Below are positions 54,171 to 63,021 of a stretch of DNA of 64,000 nucleotides, piece after piece. Below the pieces are notes generated by a model. It saw only the letters and a list, made by a program, of their open reading frames with translations, was not told the DNA's origin and did no database searches. The stretch spans positions 44,198-108,197 of the forward strand of contig NZ_CAKXZT010000131.1 in NCBI RefSeq assembly GCF_935825525.1, given 5' to 3'. Numbering within the stretch: position 1 is the first letter of the stretch; every line of letters begins with the position of its first letter. Source of the DNA: Mesorhizobium escarrei. Lineage in GTDB: Bacteria > Pseudomonadota > Alphaproteobacteria > Rhizobiales > Rhizobiaceae. Position numbers and translations under genes: made by a program.

Positions 54171-55460
54171 ATGCGACTGGGCGGACGGCTGGCAGCGGCC
54201 ATCGAAGTGTTGGAGGATATCGGCCGGCGACACCGGCCGGTCGCCGATGCGCTGAAGGATTGGGGCCTGTCGCACCGCTTCGCCGGCGGCGGCGATCGCG
54301 CCGCGATCGGCAACATTGTCTACGACGCGCTGCGGCGAAAGCGCTCGGCCGGTTGGCTGTTGGGCGAAGATACGCCGCGCGCCATCGGTTTTGGCGCGCT
54401 GCTGCTTGAATGGAACCAGACGGCGCAGTCGTTGAACGAAGCGCTCGACGGTGACAAGTTTGCGCCGCCGCTGTTGAACGACGATGAACTGAAGGCCATC
54501 GCTGACCGCCAGGTCGACGATGCGCCGCCGGCGGTGCGCGCCGATATTCCGGATTGGTGCGAGCCGCTTTTCGAGCAGGCCTTCGGCGCAAGCTGGGTCG
54601 ATGAAGGTGCGGCGCTGGCGACCCGCCCGCCGCTCGACCTCAGGGTCAACACGCTGAAGGCCGATTGCAACAAGGTGCTCGCCGAACTGGCCGAGACCGG
54701 CGCCAGGGCTGCACGAATTGCGCCGCACGGCATCCGTATCCCGCCGATCGCGGGCGACGGCAGGCACCCGAACGTGCAGGCCGAACCGGCTTTCCAGAAA
54801 GGCTGGTTCGAGGTTCAGGACGAAGGCTCGCAGATCGCCGCCACGCTGGCTGGCGCCGAGGCCGGGATGCAGGTTCTCGACTTTTGCGCCGGAGCCGGCG
54901 GCAAGACGCTGGCCCTGTCGGCGGCGATGGACAATCGCGGCCAGGTGTTTGCCCATGATGCCGAAAAGGCGCGGCTGGCGCCGATCTTCGACCGCATCCG
55001 CCGCTCCGAGAACCGCAACGTGCAAATCGTCACCAAGCCGGCGGAACTCAGCACCCTCTCGGCCCACATGGACATCGTCCTGGTCGATGCGCCGTGCACC
55101 GGCAGCGGCACCTGGCGGCGCCGGCCCGATTCCAAATGGCGGCTGACGCAGAAGCAGCTCGATGCGCGCAAGGGCGAGCAATCGGCGATCCTCGATGCCG
55201 CCAAGACCTTCGTCAAACCGGGTGGGCTGCTGGTCTACATCACCTGCTCGGTGTTCGACGAGGAGAATGGCGAGCAGGTCGCTGCCTTCCGGGATCGTGA
55301 CAGCGACTTTGTTCCTGTCGATCACCGCCAGCTCTGGGACAGCCGCTTTCCCGGCCACGAGGCGGCCGCGCGAATTGGTGCCGCAGGCGGCATTTCGCTG
55401 TCGCCGGCGCTGAGCGGTACCGATGGGTTTTATGTCTGTGCGCTGCGCAAGGGTGGCTGA
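54171..55460 (+). CDS. RsmB/NOP-family RNA cytosine methyltransferase
   Basis: 429 residues. An N-terminal NusB-like helical region (about 1-140) is followed by a class I methyltransferase with CAGAGGKTLALSAAM (SAM loop), DAPCTGSGTWRRRPD (first catalytic Cys) and YITCSVF (second Cys). These enzymes make m5C in rRNA or tRNA; alphaproteobacteria have several, so the target is not certain. ATG at 54171. The 290 bases upstream show no gene. Confidence 0.92.
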   Translation: MRLGGRLAAAIEVLEDIGRRHRPVADALKDWGLSHRFAGGGDRAAIGNIVYDALRRKRSAGWLLGEDTPRAIGFGALLLEWNQTAQSLNEALDGDKFAPPLLNDDELKAIADRQVDDAPPAVRADIPDWCEPLFEQAFGASWVDEGAALATRPPLDLRVNTLKADCNKVLAELAETGARAARIAPHGIRIPPIAGDGRHPNVQAEPAFQKGWFEVQDEGSQIAATLAGAEAGMQVLDFCAGAGGKTLALSAAMDNRGQVFAHDAEKARLAPIFDRIRRSENRNVQIVTKPAELSTLSAHMDIVLVDAPCTGSGTWRRRPDSKWRLTQKQLDARKGEQSAILDAAKTFVKPGGLLVYITCSVFDEENGEQVAAFRDRDSDFVPVDHRQLWDSRFPGHEAAARIGAAGGISLSPALSGTDGFYVCALRKGG

Positions 55461-55474
55461 ACCTTGCCGGCGGA

Positions 55475-55501
55475 CGCTATTGCTGCAGTGCAGCAATAGC
55501 G
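55475..55501. other. Perfect 13-base inverted repeat after the methyltransferase gene
   Basis: CGCTATTGCTGCA, one base, then its exact complement. There is no T-run behind it. The single-base centre argues for a protein-binding dyad or cruciform rather than a terminator loop. Confidence 0.5.
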
Positions 55502-55557
55502 ATTGCCTGCCGCTCATGCCTCTGCAATAAGCTTTTCTGACAGGAGCGTGACAAGCC

Positions 55558-56016
55558 ATGGCAGCAAAGATCGTACCCGCCCCAAACTATGAGGATCGCG
55601 TCAGGACGTCCTTTGCGCGCCAGAACGCCATGACCACCATCGGCGCCGAGCTGACCCTGGTGACGCCCGGCATCATCGAGATCGAGATGCCCTATTCGGC
55701 AGCGCTGACTCAGCAGCATGGCTTTCTTCATGCCGGCGTCATTTCGACGGCGCTGGACTCAGCCTGCGGCTATGCTGCGTTCTCGCTGATGCCGGAAAGC
55801 TCCAGCGTGCTAACCATCGAGTTCAAGGTCAATCTGCTGGCTCCGGGTCGGGGCGAGCGCTTCCTGTTCCGCGGCTCGGTGACGAAGCCCGGCCGCACCA
55901 TCATCGTCGCCGACGGCCAGGCCTACGCCTTCGCCGTCGATGGCGAGGCCAAGCTGATCGCCACCATGACCGGAACCATGATGACGGTGGTCGGTCGCGA
56001 TGGCATTGAAGGCTGA
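55558..56016 (+). CDS. PaaI-type hotdog thioesterase
   Basis: 152 residues in one hotdog domain: HGFLHAGVISTALDSACGYA (about 56-75) carries the family's HGG-like catalytic region, followed by LTIEFKVNLLAPGRGE. Members hydrolyse aryl- or acyl-CoA. The ATG at 55558 has CAGGAG ahead. Its stop is four bases before the nucleosidase ATG, so the two are co-transcribed. Confidence 0.88.
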   Translation: MAAKIVPAPNYEDRVRTSFARQNAMTTIGAELTLVTPGIIEIEMPYSAALTQQHGFLHAGVISTALDSACGYAAFSLMPESSSVLTIEFKVNLLAPGRGERFLFRGSVTKPGRTIIVADGQAYAFAVDGEAKLIATMTGTMMTVVGRDGIEG

Positions 56017-56020
56017 TCCG

Positions 56021-56686
56021 ATGCGCAAGGCCGTCAGAATTGCCGGTCGGGACGTCCTCTTCGTGATGGCCGCGCAGGCCGAATACGGCCCGCATCTGCA
56101 GCGGCTGTTTACGCCTGTCATGACCGGCGTCGGGCCGGTCGAGGCCGGCGTCAAGCTGGGCGCGGAACTGTCATGGCTCAAATCTGAAAAGGCGCTGCCG
56201 GATCTCGTCGTGTCGCTCGGCTCGGCGGGCAGCCGGACACTGGAACAGACGCAAATCTACCAGGCTGTTTCGGTCGCCTACCGCGACATCGACGCCTCGC
56301 CTCTGGGCTTCGAGAAGGGCGCGACGCCGTTTCTCGACCTGCCGGTAACCGTGCCGCTGCCGTTCAGGGTTCCCGGCATAAGGGAGGCGACGCTGTCGAC
56401 CGGCGCGGCGATCATTTCCGGCAGCGCCTATGATGCGGTTGCCGAGGACATGGTCGACATGGAGACCTTCGCCTGCCTGCGTGCCTGCCAACTGTTCGGC
56501 GTGCCGCTCGTCGGCCTGCGCGGCATTTCCGACGGGGCTGCCGATCTCAGGCATGTCGACGACTGGAAGGAGTATCTCCATGTCATCGACGAGAAGCTGG
56601 CGGATGCGGTCACGCGGCTGGAACAGGCGATCGGGTCCGGCGCGCTGCAGTTTGGACCATCGCATGAAGGCGCGGAATCGGATTGA
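56021..56686 (+). CDS. 5'-methylthioadenosine/S-adenosylhomocysteine nucleosidase family protein
   Basis: 221 residues of the PNP/UDP fold: VMAAQAEYGPHL at the start, VSLGSAGS in the middle, the ribose-binding glutamate in MVDMETFACL, and the catalytic Asp in GISDGA. It would cleave MTA or SAH to adenine and the thioribose. The family fit is good, but substrate choice among nucleosides is not certain. The start at 56021 was preferred to an ATG 21 bases upstream that overlaps the thioesterase gene. Confidence 0.85.
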   Translation: MRKAVRIAGRDVLFVMAAQAEYGPHLQRLFTPVMTGVGPVEAGVKLGAELSWLKSEKALPDLVVSLGSAGSRTLEQTQIYQAVSVAYRDIDASPLGFEKGATPFLDLPVTVPLPFRVPGIREATLSTGAAIISGSAYDAVAEDMVDMETFACLRACQLFGVPLVGLRGISDGAADLRHVDDWKEYLHVIDEKLADAVTRLEQAIGSGALQFGPSHEGAESD

Positions 56687-56741
56687 GGGAGACACCTTTC
56701 AACCCATTGCGCCGACTCGTTTCTTTCTCTAAACGCTCGCC

Positions 56742-58319
56742 ATGAAGATAGCCAATCGTCCCGACACCGTCCTGCCCCACACCGTCCTGATTGTCGATTT
56801 CGGCAGCCAGTTCACGCAGCTCATCGCCAGGCGCATCCGCGAGGCCGGCGTGTTTTCCGAGATCGTGCCGTTCCAGTCGGCCGAAGCGGCGTTCAAGCGC
56901 ATCAATCCGAAAGCGGTGATCCTCTCCGGCGGCCCGGCCTCGACCGGCGACATCGGCAGCCCGCGCGCGCCGCAGATCGTCTTCGATGCCGGTGTGCCGG
57001 TGCTCGGCATCTGCTATGGCCAGATGGCGATGTGCGTGCAGATGGGCGGCATCGCCGAAAGCTCCGACCATCGCGAATTCGGCCGCGCCTTCGTCGAGAT
57101 CCAGAAGGACAGCCCGCTGTTCGAGGGCCTGTGGGCGCCCGGCCAGCGCCATCAGGTGTGGATGAGCCACGGCGACCGCGTCATCTCCCTGCCCAAGGGG
57201 TTCGAGGTGTTCGGCAAATCGGAAGGCTCGCCCTTCGCCATCTTCGGCAATGTCGAGCGCAAGATGTACGGCATCATGTTCCACCCCGAAGTGGTGCATA
57301 CGCCGGACGGCGCCCGGCTGCTGCAAAACTTCGTCCACAAGACCGCCGGCATCGAGGGCGACTGGACGATGCGCGCCTACCGCGAGCACGCGGTCGAGAC
57401 GATCCGCAAGCAGGTCGGCAAGGGCAAGGTCATCTGCGCGCTTTCGGGCGGCGTTGATTCCTCGGTCGCCGCACTGCTGATCCACGAGGCGGTCGGCGAC
57501 CAGCTCACCTGCATCCTTGTCGACCACGGGCTGATGCGCAAGGACGAGGCATCAGGCGTAGTGGAGATGTTTCGCCAGCACTACAATCTGCCGCTCATCC
57601 TGGTCGACGCCTCGGACCGCTTTATCGGCGCGCTCGAGGGCGAGGCGGACCCGGAAAACAAGCGCAAGACCATCGGCCGGCTGTTCATCGAGGTGTTCGA
57701 GGAAGAGGCCGAGAAGCTCGGCGGCGCCGATTTCCTGGCGCAAGGCACGCTCTATCCCGACGTCATCGAAAGCGTCTCCTTCACCGGCGGCCCGTCGGTG
57801 ACGATCAAGTCGCACCACAATGTCGGCGGCCTGCCCGAGCGCATGAACATGCAACTGGTCGAGCCGCTGCGCGAACTGTTCAAGGACGAGGTGAGGGCGC
57901 TCGGCAAGGAGCTCGGCCTGCCCGACAGCTTCATCGGCCGGCATCCGTTTCCCGGCCCCGGTCTTGCCATCCGCTGCCCGGGTGGCATCACTCGGGAAAA
58001 GCTGGAGATCCTGCGCGAAGCCGATGCCATCTATCTCGACGAGATCCGCAAGGCCGGCCTCTACGACGCCATCTGGCAGGCCTTTGCCGTGCTGCTGCCG
58101 GTGCAGACCGTCGGCGTGATGGGCGACGGCCGCACCTATGAATTCGTCTGCGCGCTGCGCGCCGTCACCTCGGTCGACGGCATGACAGCGGATTTCTACC
58201 ACTACGACATGGCGTTCCTCGGCGCCGCCGCCACCCGCATCATCAACGAGGTGCGCGGCATCAATCGCGTCGTCTACGACGTGACGAGCAAGCCGCCGGG
58301 CACAATCGAGTGGGAATAA
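56742..58319 (+). CDS. guaA: GMP synthase (glutamine-hydrolysing)
   Basis: 525 residues, full length. The GATase domain has GICYGQM with the catalytic Cys and the HPEV triad residue. The ATP-pyrophosphatase domain has the P-loop SGGVDSS, and the dimerisation domain ends in the conserved PPGTIEWE. It converts XMP to GMP. An integrase gene starts 316 bases downstream, pointing to use of the guaA 3' end as an island attachment site; the gene itself is intact. Confidence 0.97.
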   Translation: MKIANRPDTVLPHTVLIVDFGSQFTQLIARRIREAGVFSEIVPFQSAEAAFKRINPKAVILSGGPASTGDIGSPRAPQIVFDAGVPVLGICYGQMAMCVQMGGIAESSDHREFGRAFVEIQKDSPLFEGLWAPGQRHQVWMSHGDRVISLPKGFEVFGKSEGSPFAIFGNVERKMYGIMFHPEVVHTPDGARLLQNFVHKTAGIEGDWTMRAYREHAVETIRKQVGKGKVICALSGGVDSSVAALLIHEAVGDQLTCILVDHGLMRKDEASGVVEMFRQHYNLPLILVDASDRFIGALEGEADPENKRKTIGRLFIEVFEEEAEKLGGADFLAQGTLYPDVIESVSFTGGPSVTIKSHHNVGGLPERMNMQLVEPLRELFKDEVRALGKELGLPDSFIGRHPFPGPGLAIRCPGGITREKLEILREADAIYLDEIRKAGLYDAIWQAFAVLLPVQTVGVMGDGRTYEFVCALRAVTSVDGMTADFYHYDMAFLGAAATRIINEVRGINRVVYDVTSKPPGTIEWE

Positions 58320-58340
58320 AGCTCGGTCGTTCGCGAGCAC
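58290..58340 (+). other. Probable attachment site (att) at the guaA 3' end
   Basis: Inference: the conserved last codons and stop of guaA are a known integration target for tyrosine-recombinase islands. Here an integrase follows in the same direction, and the gene content changes from core to accessory exactly at this point. The exact core cannot be set without the other end of the island, which lies outside the window. Confidence 0.45.
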
Positions 58341-58635
58341 TTGGTGGCTATCGGCGGCATACCGATAACTCTTTGAACTGTAATTGTTTTCCTCTCTTTG
58401 CCTATCGCTGACTATCGCCCACAAGCGGAATCATTTGACGGTAGACGTGACGGCATTCCTTCCCTCGTCATCCTCCCGTGAAGCTAGTACCGTTAAGACC
58501 GCGCTTCCTAGTACGTTAGCTAGTCTCTGAGTAAGCCGTTGAATTTTCTACGATATGGTCGGGCCTTGACGGTATAATCGATGACGGTAAAATCTGGCGC
58601 TGGATATGTGGAAACGCGCTTAGATTGTCCTCGCC
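58341..58635. promoter_or_regulatory. Integrase upstream region with TGACGGTA repeats
   Basis: About 300 bases without a gene. TGACGGTA occurs at 58436, 58567 and 58582, and TGACGGCA near 58447. A direct CTATCGC pair lies near 58402. These could be arm-type sites for the integrase or sites for the AlpA-like protein. No att core was identified inside this stretch. Confidence 0.45.
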
Positions 58636-59889
58636 ATGCTCACTGACATTGCACTTAAGAAACTGAAACCAAAAGACAAAATATACAAGGTCGCTGATCG
58701 TGACGGTATGTACGCCACGGTGTCCCCCGCAGGGCAGATCTCGTTCCGATACGACTACCGAATGAATGGTCGGCGAGAGACAGTCACGCTGGGCCGCTAT
58801 GGTGAGGGTGGCATCTCGCTAGCAGAGGCGCGCGACCGCTGCATTGCCGCTCGAAAAATGGTGGCAGCCGGACAATCGCCGGCGCATGAAAAGCAGCGTG
58901 AAAAGCGGCGCCTGTCTGCAATGGCCACCTTCGGGGATGCCGGCGGGGGCTGGTTTAAGGAGGCCAAGATGGCGGATAGCACGCGCTCAATGCGCAAAGC
59001 CATCTTCGATCGAGACATCTTGCCGATTTGGGACAAGAGGCTCCTCACGGAAATAACAGCTGACGACTTGCGGGCGCTCTGCGCAAAGGTGCGCGACCGC
59101 GGCGCGCCGGCAACAGCCATTCATGTCCGGGATATTGTTAAGCAGATCTATGGTCATGCAATCCTGCACGGCGAGAAGATTCCCAATCCAGCGGACGAGG
59201 TAGGACCGGCCTCGATTGCCACGTTCGAGGCAAAAGACCGAGCATTGTCCCCCGCAGAAATCCGAATCATGCTGAACGAGTTGGGAAATGTGCCAACGTT
59301 GCCGACGATACGGCTCGGCCTAAAGCTGATCCTGCTCACGATGGTTCGGAAGGGTGAGCTGCTGGACGCTACGTGGGACGAGGTCGATTTTGAGAACGCT
59401 GTTTGGAGCATCCCCAAAGAGCGAATGAAACGGAAAAAGCCGCATAACGTCTACCTTTCGCGCCAATCCCTCGATATCCTGATTGCGCTCAAGACTTGCG
59501 CAGCGAACTCGCGATACGTGCTGCCATCTCGCTATGACGCCGACGAACCCATGTCGCGCGCCACCTTCAATCGGGTCACCATAGCCATTGTCGACCGCGC
59601 AAAAAAACAAGAATTGCCGCTTGCGCCCTTTACAGTGCACGACCTACGGCGGACCGGCTCGACACTCCTAAACGAGATCGGATTCAATCGCGACTGGATC
59701 GAAAAATGCCTTGCCCACGAAGACAGCCGTACCTCGCGCGGTGTTTATAACAAGGCTGAATATGAGCCGCAGCGTCGTCATATGCTGCAGGAATGGGCGG
59801 ACATGGTTGAGGCATGGGCGGCGGGCAAAAAGCACACGCCCGTACTCCAGCCGGCTGCCGGGGCGGCGATCATCCTCGATCCGATTTGA
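58636..59889 (+). CDS. Tyrosine integrase of the P4/DUF4102 type
   Basis: 417 residues. An N-terminal DUF4102 arm-binding domain (YATVSPAGQISFRYDY, then GRYGEGGISLAEAR) is followed by a core-binding domain and the catalytic domain. Visible active residues: Arg238 (MVRKGEL), His335 and Arg338 (HDLRRTGST), His361 (LAHED) and Tyr371 (GVYNKAEY). The set is complete, so the integrase should be active. It starts 316 bases after guaA in the same direction. Its end overlaps the convergent AlpA-like gene by 20 bases. Confidence 0.94.
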   Translation: MLTDIALKKLKPKDKIYKVADRDGMYATVSPAGQISFRYDYRMNGRRETVTLGRYGEGGISLAEARDRCIAARKMVAAGQSPAHEKQREKRRLSAMATFGDAGGGWFKEAKMADSTRSMRKAIFDRDILPIWDKRLLTEITADDLRALCAKVRDRGAPATAIHVRDIVKQIYGHAILHGEKIPNPADEVGPASIATFEAKDRALSPAEIRIMLNELGNVPTLPTIRLGLKLILLTMVRKGELLDATWDEVDFENAVWSIPKERMKRKKPHNVYLSRQSLDILIALKTCAANSRYVLPSRYDADEPMSRATFNRVTIAIVDRAKKQELPLAPFTVHDLRRTGSTLLNEIGFNRDWIEKCLAHEDSRTSRGVYNKAEYEPQRRHMLQEWADMVEAWAAGKKHTPVLQPAAGAAIILDPI

Positions 59890-60223
59890 CAGGTCTCGTC
59901 TTCCGCGACCGCACGTCTGGACCTGGGACAATTTCGATCGCGCCAGCAGACGATGCGTTTCGCCTTGCCTGGACCCAGGCTTCGACCTCCGCCAGATCCC
60001 AAACAACACAGCGGGGGGTCAGATTGAAGCGTCGTGGGAACTCGCCACGCTGTTCCATCTCATAAATGGTCGTGTCCGATAAGGGGACGATTTCTCGCAA
60101 TTGTGACCGGCGGACAGTTCGCACGACTTGTCGCGCCTGAATGTGCGGCAAAACGGGGAGGGACCCGTCTTCTGGTATGCTTTGGCAGCTTTCGGGTTGA
60201 ATAGGCTTCTGCCATTTGACCAT
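59870..60223 (-). CDS. AlpA-family regulator/excisionase-like protein
   Basis: 117 residues. The C-terminal 60 form a MerR-like AlpA helix-turn-helix (VPLSDTTIYEMEQRGEFPRR, then WDLAEVEAWVQAR). The N-terminal 35 residues are unlike the family, and the true start may lie inside. AlpA proteins activate integrase genes or direct excision in P4-like islands. It converges on the integrase with a short overlap, which could produce antisense transcripts against it. Confidence 0.85.
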   Translation of the reverse strand: MVKWQKPIQPESCQSIPEDGSLPVLPHIQARQVVRTVRRSQLREIVPLSDTTIYEMEQRGEFPRRFNLTPRCVVWDLAEVEAWVQARRNASSAGAIEIVPGPDVRSRKTRPVKSDRG

Positions 60224-60778
60224 GTGTATGACCGGGAAGACTCCTTGGAAGCGAATGATCGCGTGTCTGCCCCAATTCCGATATAGCTCTCAATTACGAC
60301 CACATCGTCGTCTTTGACCAGCAGGCGGACCTCATCAAAGGGGAGCATTCCCTAGCGGAACCTCAGGCCTGTTTCTCAAGCATTCTGATTTTGGGAACAG
60401 TGGGTTAGGGTACGGCGCGCAGACATTCGAGTCTCTTGCTCCTCCGGCAAATGCTGGAGTGTTCGACTTAGAGCCTCTTTCGATTTCACCCCTATAGGAC
60501 TGAATTACATTTGGCTTTTCTCGCTGTTTGTTACACAGTTTGTCACACGGCTACAATGATCTAGTATCGCTCCAAGCTCGCTGCTTCTGACTTCGGCGCC
60601 CAATCCATCCACCTGGCGGACGCCAAGGCTCGTAGACACTCCCACCTGATTACGTCTCGGCTTGAGTCTTGAGTCAGAAGGTGACCCCAATGCAATACGC
60701 GAGGCAGCCCGCTTGAAACTTAGCTGCTTGACGAAGTTTTCGCTTTCGCCGCCGGCTAATCGGGCGATAGTTAGGGAT
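60224..60778. other. Gene-free island stretch
   Basis: About 550 bases, poorer in GC than the chromosome before 58300. Short frames exist (for example one reading MLPFDEVRLLVKDDDVVVIE from 60348 on the minus strand), but none could be supported. It may hold decayed sequence. Confidence 0.35.
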
Positions 60779-61106
60779 ATGGCTAAGCAAATGATCCTGA
60801 TCTATCGCTGCTTTACCACGCTCTGGCCGATCCGACCCGCCGGTCGATCCTGACCCGGCTCGCCGAAATACCTGCGCGGGTGACGGATCTGGCTGGGCCC
60901 ACGGGTGTACGACTGCCCACCGTGATGCGGGACCTGTCCGTGCTGGAGGAAGCAGGATCGATAAGCACGTCCAAAGAAGGGCGGATACGCACTGCGCCAT
61001 CGTACCCGAGGCTCTGGACCCAGCGCGGACATGGCTCGATGAACAGCGGGCCATCTGGGAGGCTCGGCTCGACCGGTTGGACGCATTTGTGATGAACGTG
61101 ATTTGA
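60779..61106 (+). pseudogene. Frameshifted ArsR-family regulator
   Basis: Reading frames must be changed twice to give a normal product: after the start at 60779 (near 60790) and near 61003. The pieces are LYHALADPTRRSILTRLAE, LPTVMRDLSVLEEAG (the winged helix) and the tail WLDEQRAIWEARLDRLDAF, the layout of the ArsR subgroup paired with SRPBCC proteins. No SRPBCC gene follows. Confidence 0.75.
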
Positions 61107-61264
61107 TCAGACCAATTAAAAAACGCGGGATTTCAGGTAGGAATTAGCCCTCCAGAGACATAGCGACCAATCGTCTGGAGGCGCCCCTATTCGGACGGTG
61201 TTGCCGCACACCGTCTCGCCGCTAACTACTTGGCGAGCGAGAGCGCCATGGAGAAGCAAGTCTG

Positions 61265-61998
61265 GTGAAGGTCCCGATATCGCGGAGGAGCTTCTTGCTG
61301 GCCGCTGCGGCGGGACCGGCATTCGCGCCCATGCAAGCCAGTTTCGCCGAGGACACGGCTATGACGAACAAAATTGTGCTTCTTGGCGATTCGGTTTTTG
61401 ACAACCGTGCCTATGTGACCGGCGGTGCGGATGTACTGGCCCATCTGGTGCGTCAGCTTCCGATCCGGGGTCGGCCGACCTGCTCGCCGCCGATGGCAGC
61501 GTCATGGCAGGGGTGCGCCAGCAGCTGGACCGTCTGCCAGCCGACGCCACTCATCTGGTGGTCAGCATGGGAGGTAACGACGCGCTCGGCGTTTCCTCTG
61601 TTTTGGACGCTCACTCGCGGTCCGTCGCCGACGCCTTGCTAAGACTCGCCGAAGTAAGAGAGCAGTTTTGCCTGGAGTATCGGTCGACGCTGGATGCCGT
61701 TCTGGCTGTCGAGCTGCCCACCGCCGTTTGTACGATCTACGACGTCCGGTATGCAAACCCTGAGGAGAGGCGCATTGCGGTAACGGCCCTCTCGGTCCTC
61801 AATGACTGCATTACACGAGCAGCCGCTGGGCGCGGCGTTCCAGTGATCGACCTTCGCATTATCTGCGACGAGGACGCCGACTTTTCCAACGCCATCGAGC
61901 CTTCGGAACAGGGCGGCGGCAAGATCGCTGCAGCTATCGTTTCATTTCTTACCAAGCACGAATTCCGAAGCGGGCGCGCCGAACTGATCGGTCGCTAG
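61265..61998 (+). pseudogene. Frameshifted SGNH/GDSL hydrolase with a Tat-like signal
   Basis: The first part, from a GTG at 61265, has a twin-arginine-like signal (SRRSFLLAAAAG) and block I LLGDSVFDN. The second part, in another frame from about 61475 to the stop at 61998, has block III SMGGNDALG and a normal C-terminal half. The switch lies at about 61460-61500. Either a true frameshift mutation or a sequencing error; otherwise all conserved blocks are present. Confidence 0.7.
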
Positions 61999-62854
61999 AG
62001 CGCCGGAATTGGCTGCGCCAATGCACCGATGTCGGTCATAGGCACGGGTGTCGCCATTTCCCGAAAGCGCAAACTGCTAATGCGGCGATGGCTGGTAGTA
62101 GCGTGGGCCAAGATCAGAAAATCTTCCTGTGGCGTTCCAGATTTCAATGCGCTCGACGATGTGTTCTGGCTTTGAGTAGCCGTCGAACTGGTTAAAATGA
62201 CGATTGAGGGAGCAACCTTTGGCTGAAATCGACCGAGGGCAGGTTCTGGCGGTCGGCAGGGCGGGGATGTCGTGGCAATCACCGACAAGCTGAAGGAGCG
62301 GGTGTGTCCCGCCCCTCCGAGCTGGGGCAACTTGGCCGCATGTCGACCCGCTGAACGCTCGCCTGCGAAGATCACCATCACGGTCAGTGCTGAGCTGAAT
62401 CGCGATGGCAAATCAGCTATCGTGACAAAAATGGCATACCGGTCGGACAAACTGACACAGGCGACTCTCATCGGGCCGGTTGCTCCGCCACCGAGGGTTT
62501 TTGGAACGGCGGCATCAACGCATACCCGTGTCGAATTCGTCATTCACTAGCGTGCTGCTTTGGCATCATCGAATCTACAGCTGAGGCTTTCGCATGAAAT
62601 TTTGATCTACGACGAAAGCATGAGGTAAACTCCGCGAGGGATCCGTTGCGGTCGCTCAGGCAGCACCATGTGATGAACAGTCCGGGAAGAGCTCGAAATC
62701 CCGCAACATAGGTATCCTGACAGCCGAAGGGTATTCGATTGTACCAATCGTTCGCCAGTTTGCGTTCGTTTGGTGGCGTTGTTAAGGATTGCCGCCTGAT
62801 TTGATTGCCCTCAACACTTCCGCGCGCCAGAATAGGGGATGTGGGGGGCGAATC
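61999..62854. other. Long island stretch with no supported gene
   Basis: About 850 bases. A plus-strand frame at 62272-62550 contains AKITITVSAELNRDGKSA, vaguely like the C-terminal domain of TonB/TolA proteins, and might be a remnant. The overlapping minus-strand frame at 61995-62543 has no resemblance to anything known. No repeats recognised. Confidence 0.3.
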
Positions 62855-63019
62855 ATGGGCGAATCGGAAGCAGAGCCGGAAGAGGCGAACAATCGCGTCA
62901 TCGAAGAGATCATCGCGGTACAGCGGGAGTTCTACTTCGAGAACAAGAATAAGGAGTCTGAGCGGCGTCGCAAGCTGCGGGAGATTATCGACCGAGCCAC
63001 ACCGTTGAAAGGCCAATAG
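62855..63019 (+). CDS. Small acidic protein preceding a DndD-like ATPase
   Basis: 54 residues, highly charged and predicted helical (RVIEEIIAVQREFYFENKN, then RRRKLREIIDRATP). Its stop is two bases before the ATPase ATG, so the two form an operon. Small proteins of this look accompany SMC-like ATPases in DNA-modification or defence operons; I recall them annotated as DNA modification system-associated small proteins, which a search should confirm. An in-frame start 66 bases upstream is possible. Confidence 0.6.
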   Translation: MGESEAEPEEANNRVIEEIIAVQREFYFENKNKESERRRKLREIIDRATPLKGQ

Positions 63020-63021
63020 CA

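Noticed and set aside
58320..58635. tRNA gene as the island's integration target
   Set aside because: No cloverleaf was recognised near the integrase. The adjacent intact guaA 3' end is the better explanation for the integration site.
60019..60348. Minus-strand frame of 109 codons overlapping the AlpA-like gene in another frame
   Set aside because: Most of it lies over the AlpA helix-turn-helix coding part. Only the first 30 residues are unexplained and they match no known family.
61995..62543. Minus-strand 182-codon frame in the island
   Set aside because: No motif, Ser/Thr/Pro-rich shadow-like composition and no ribosome site. The plus strand here shows at best a TonB-like remnant.
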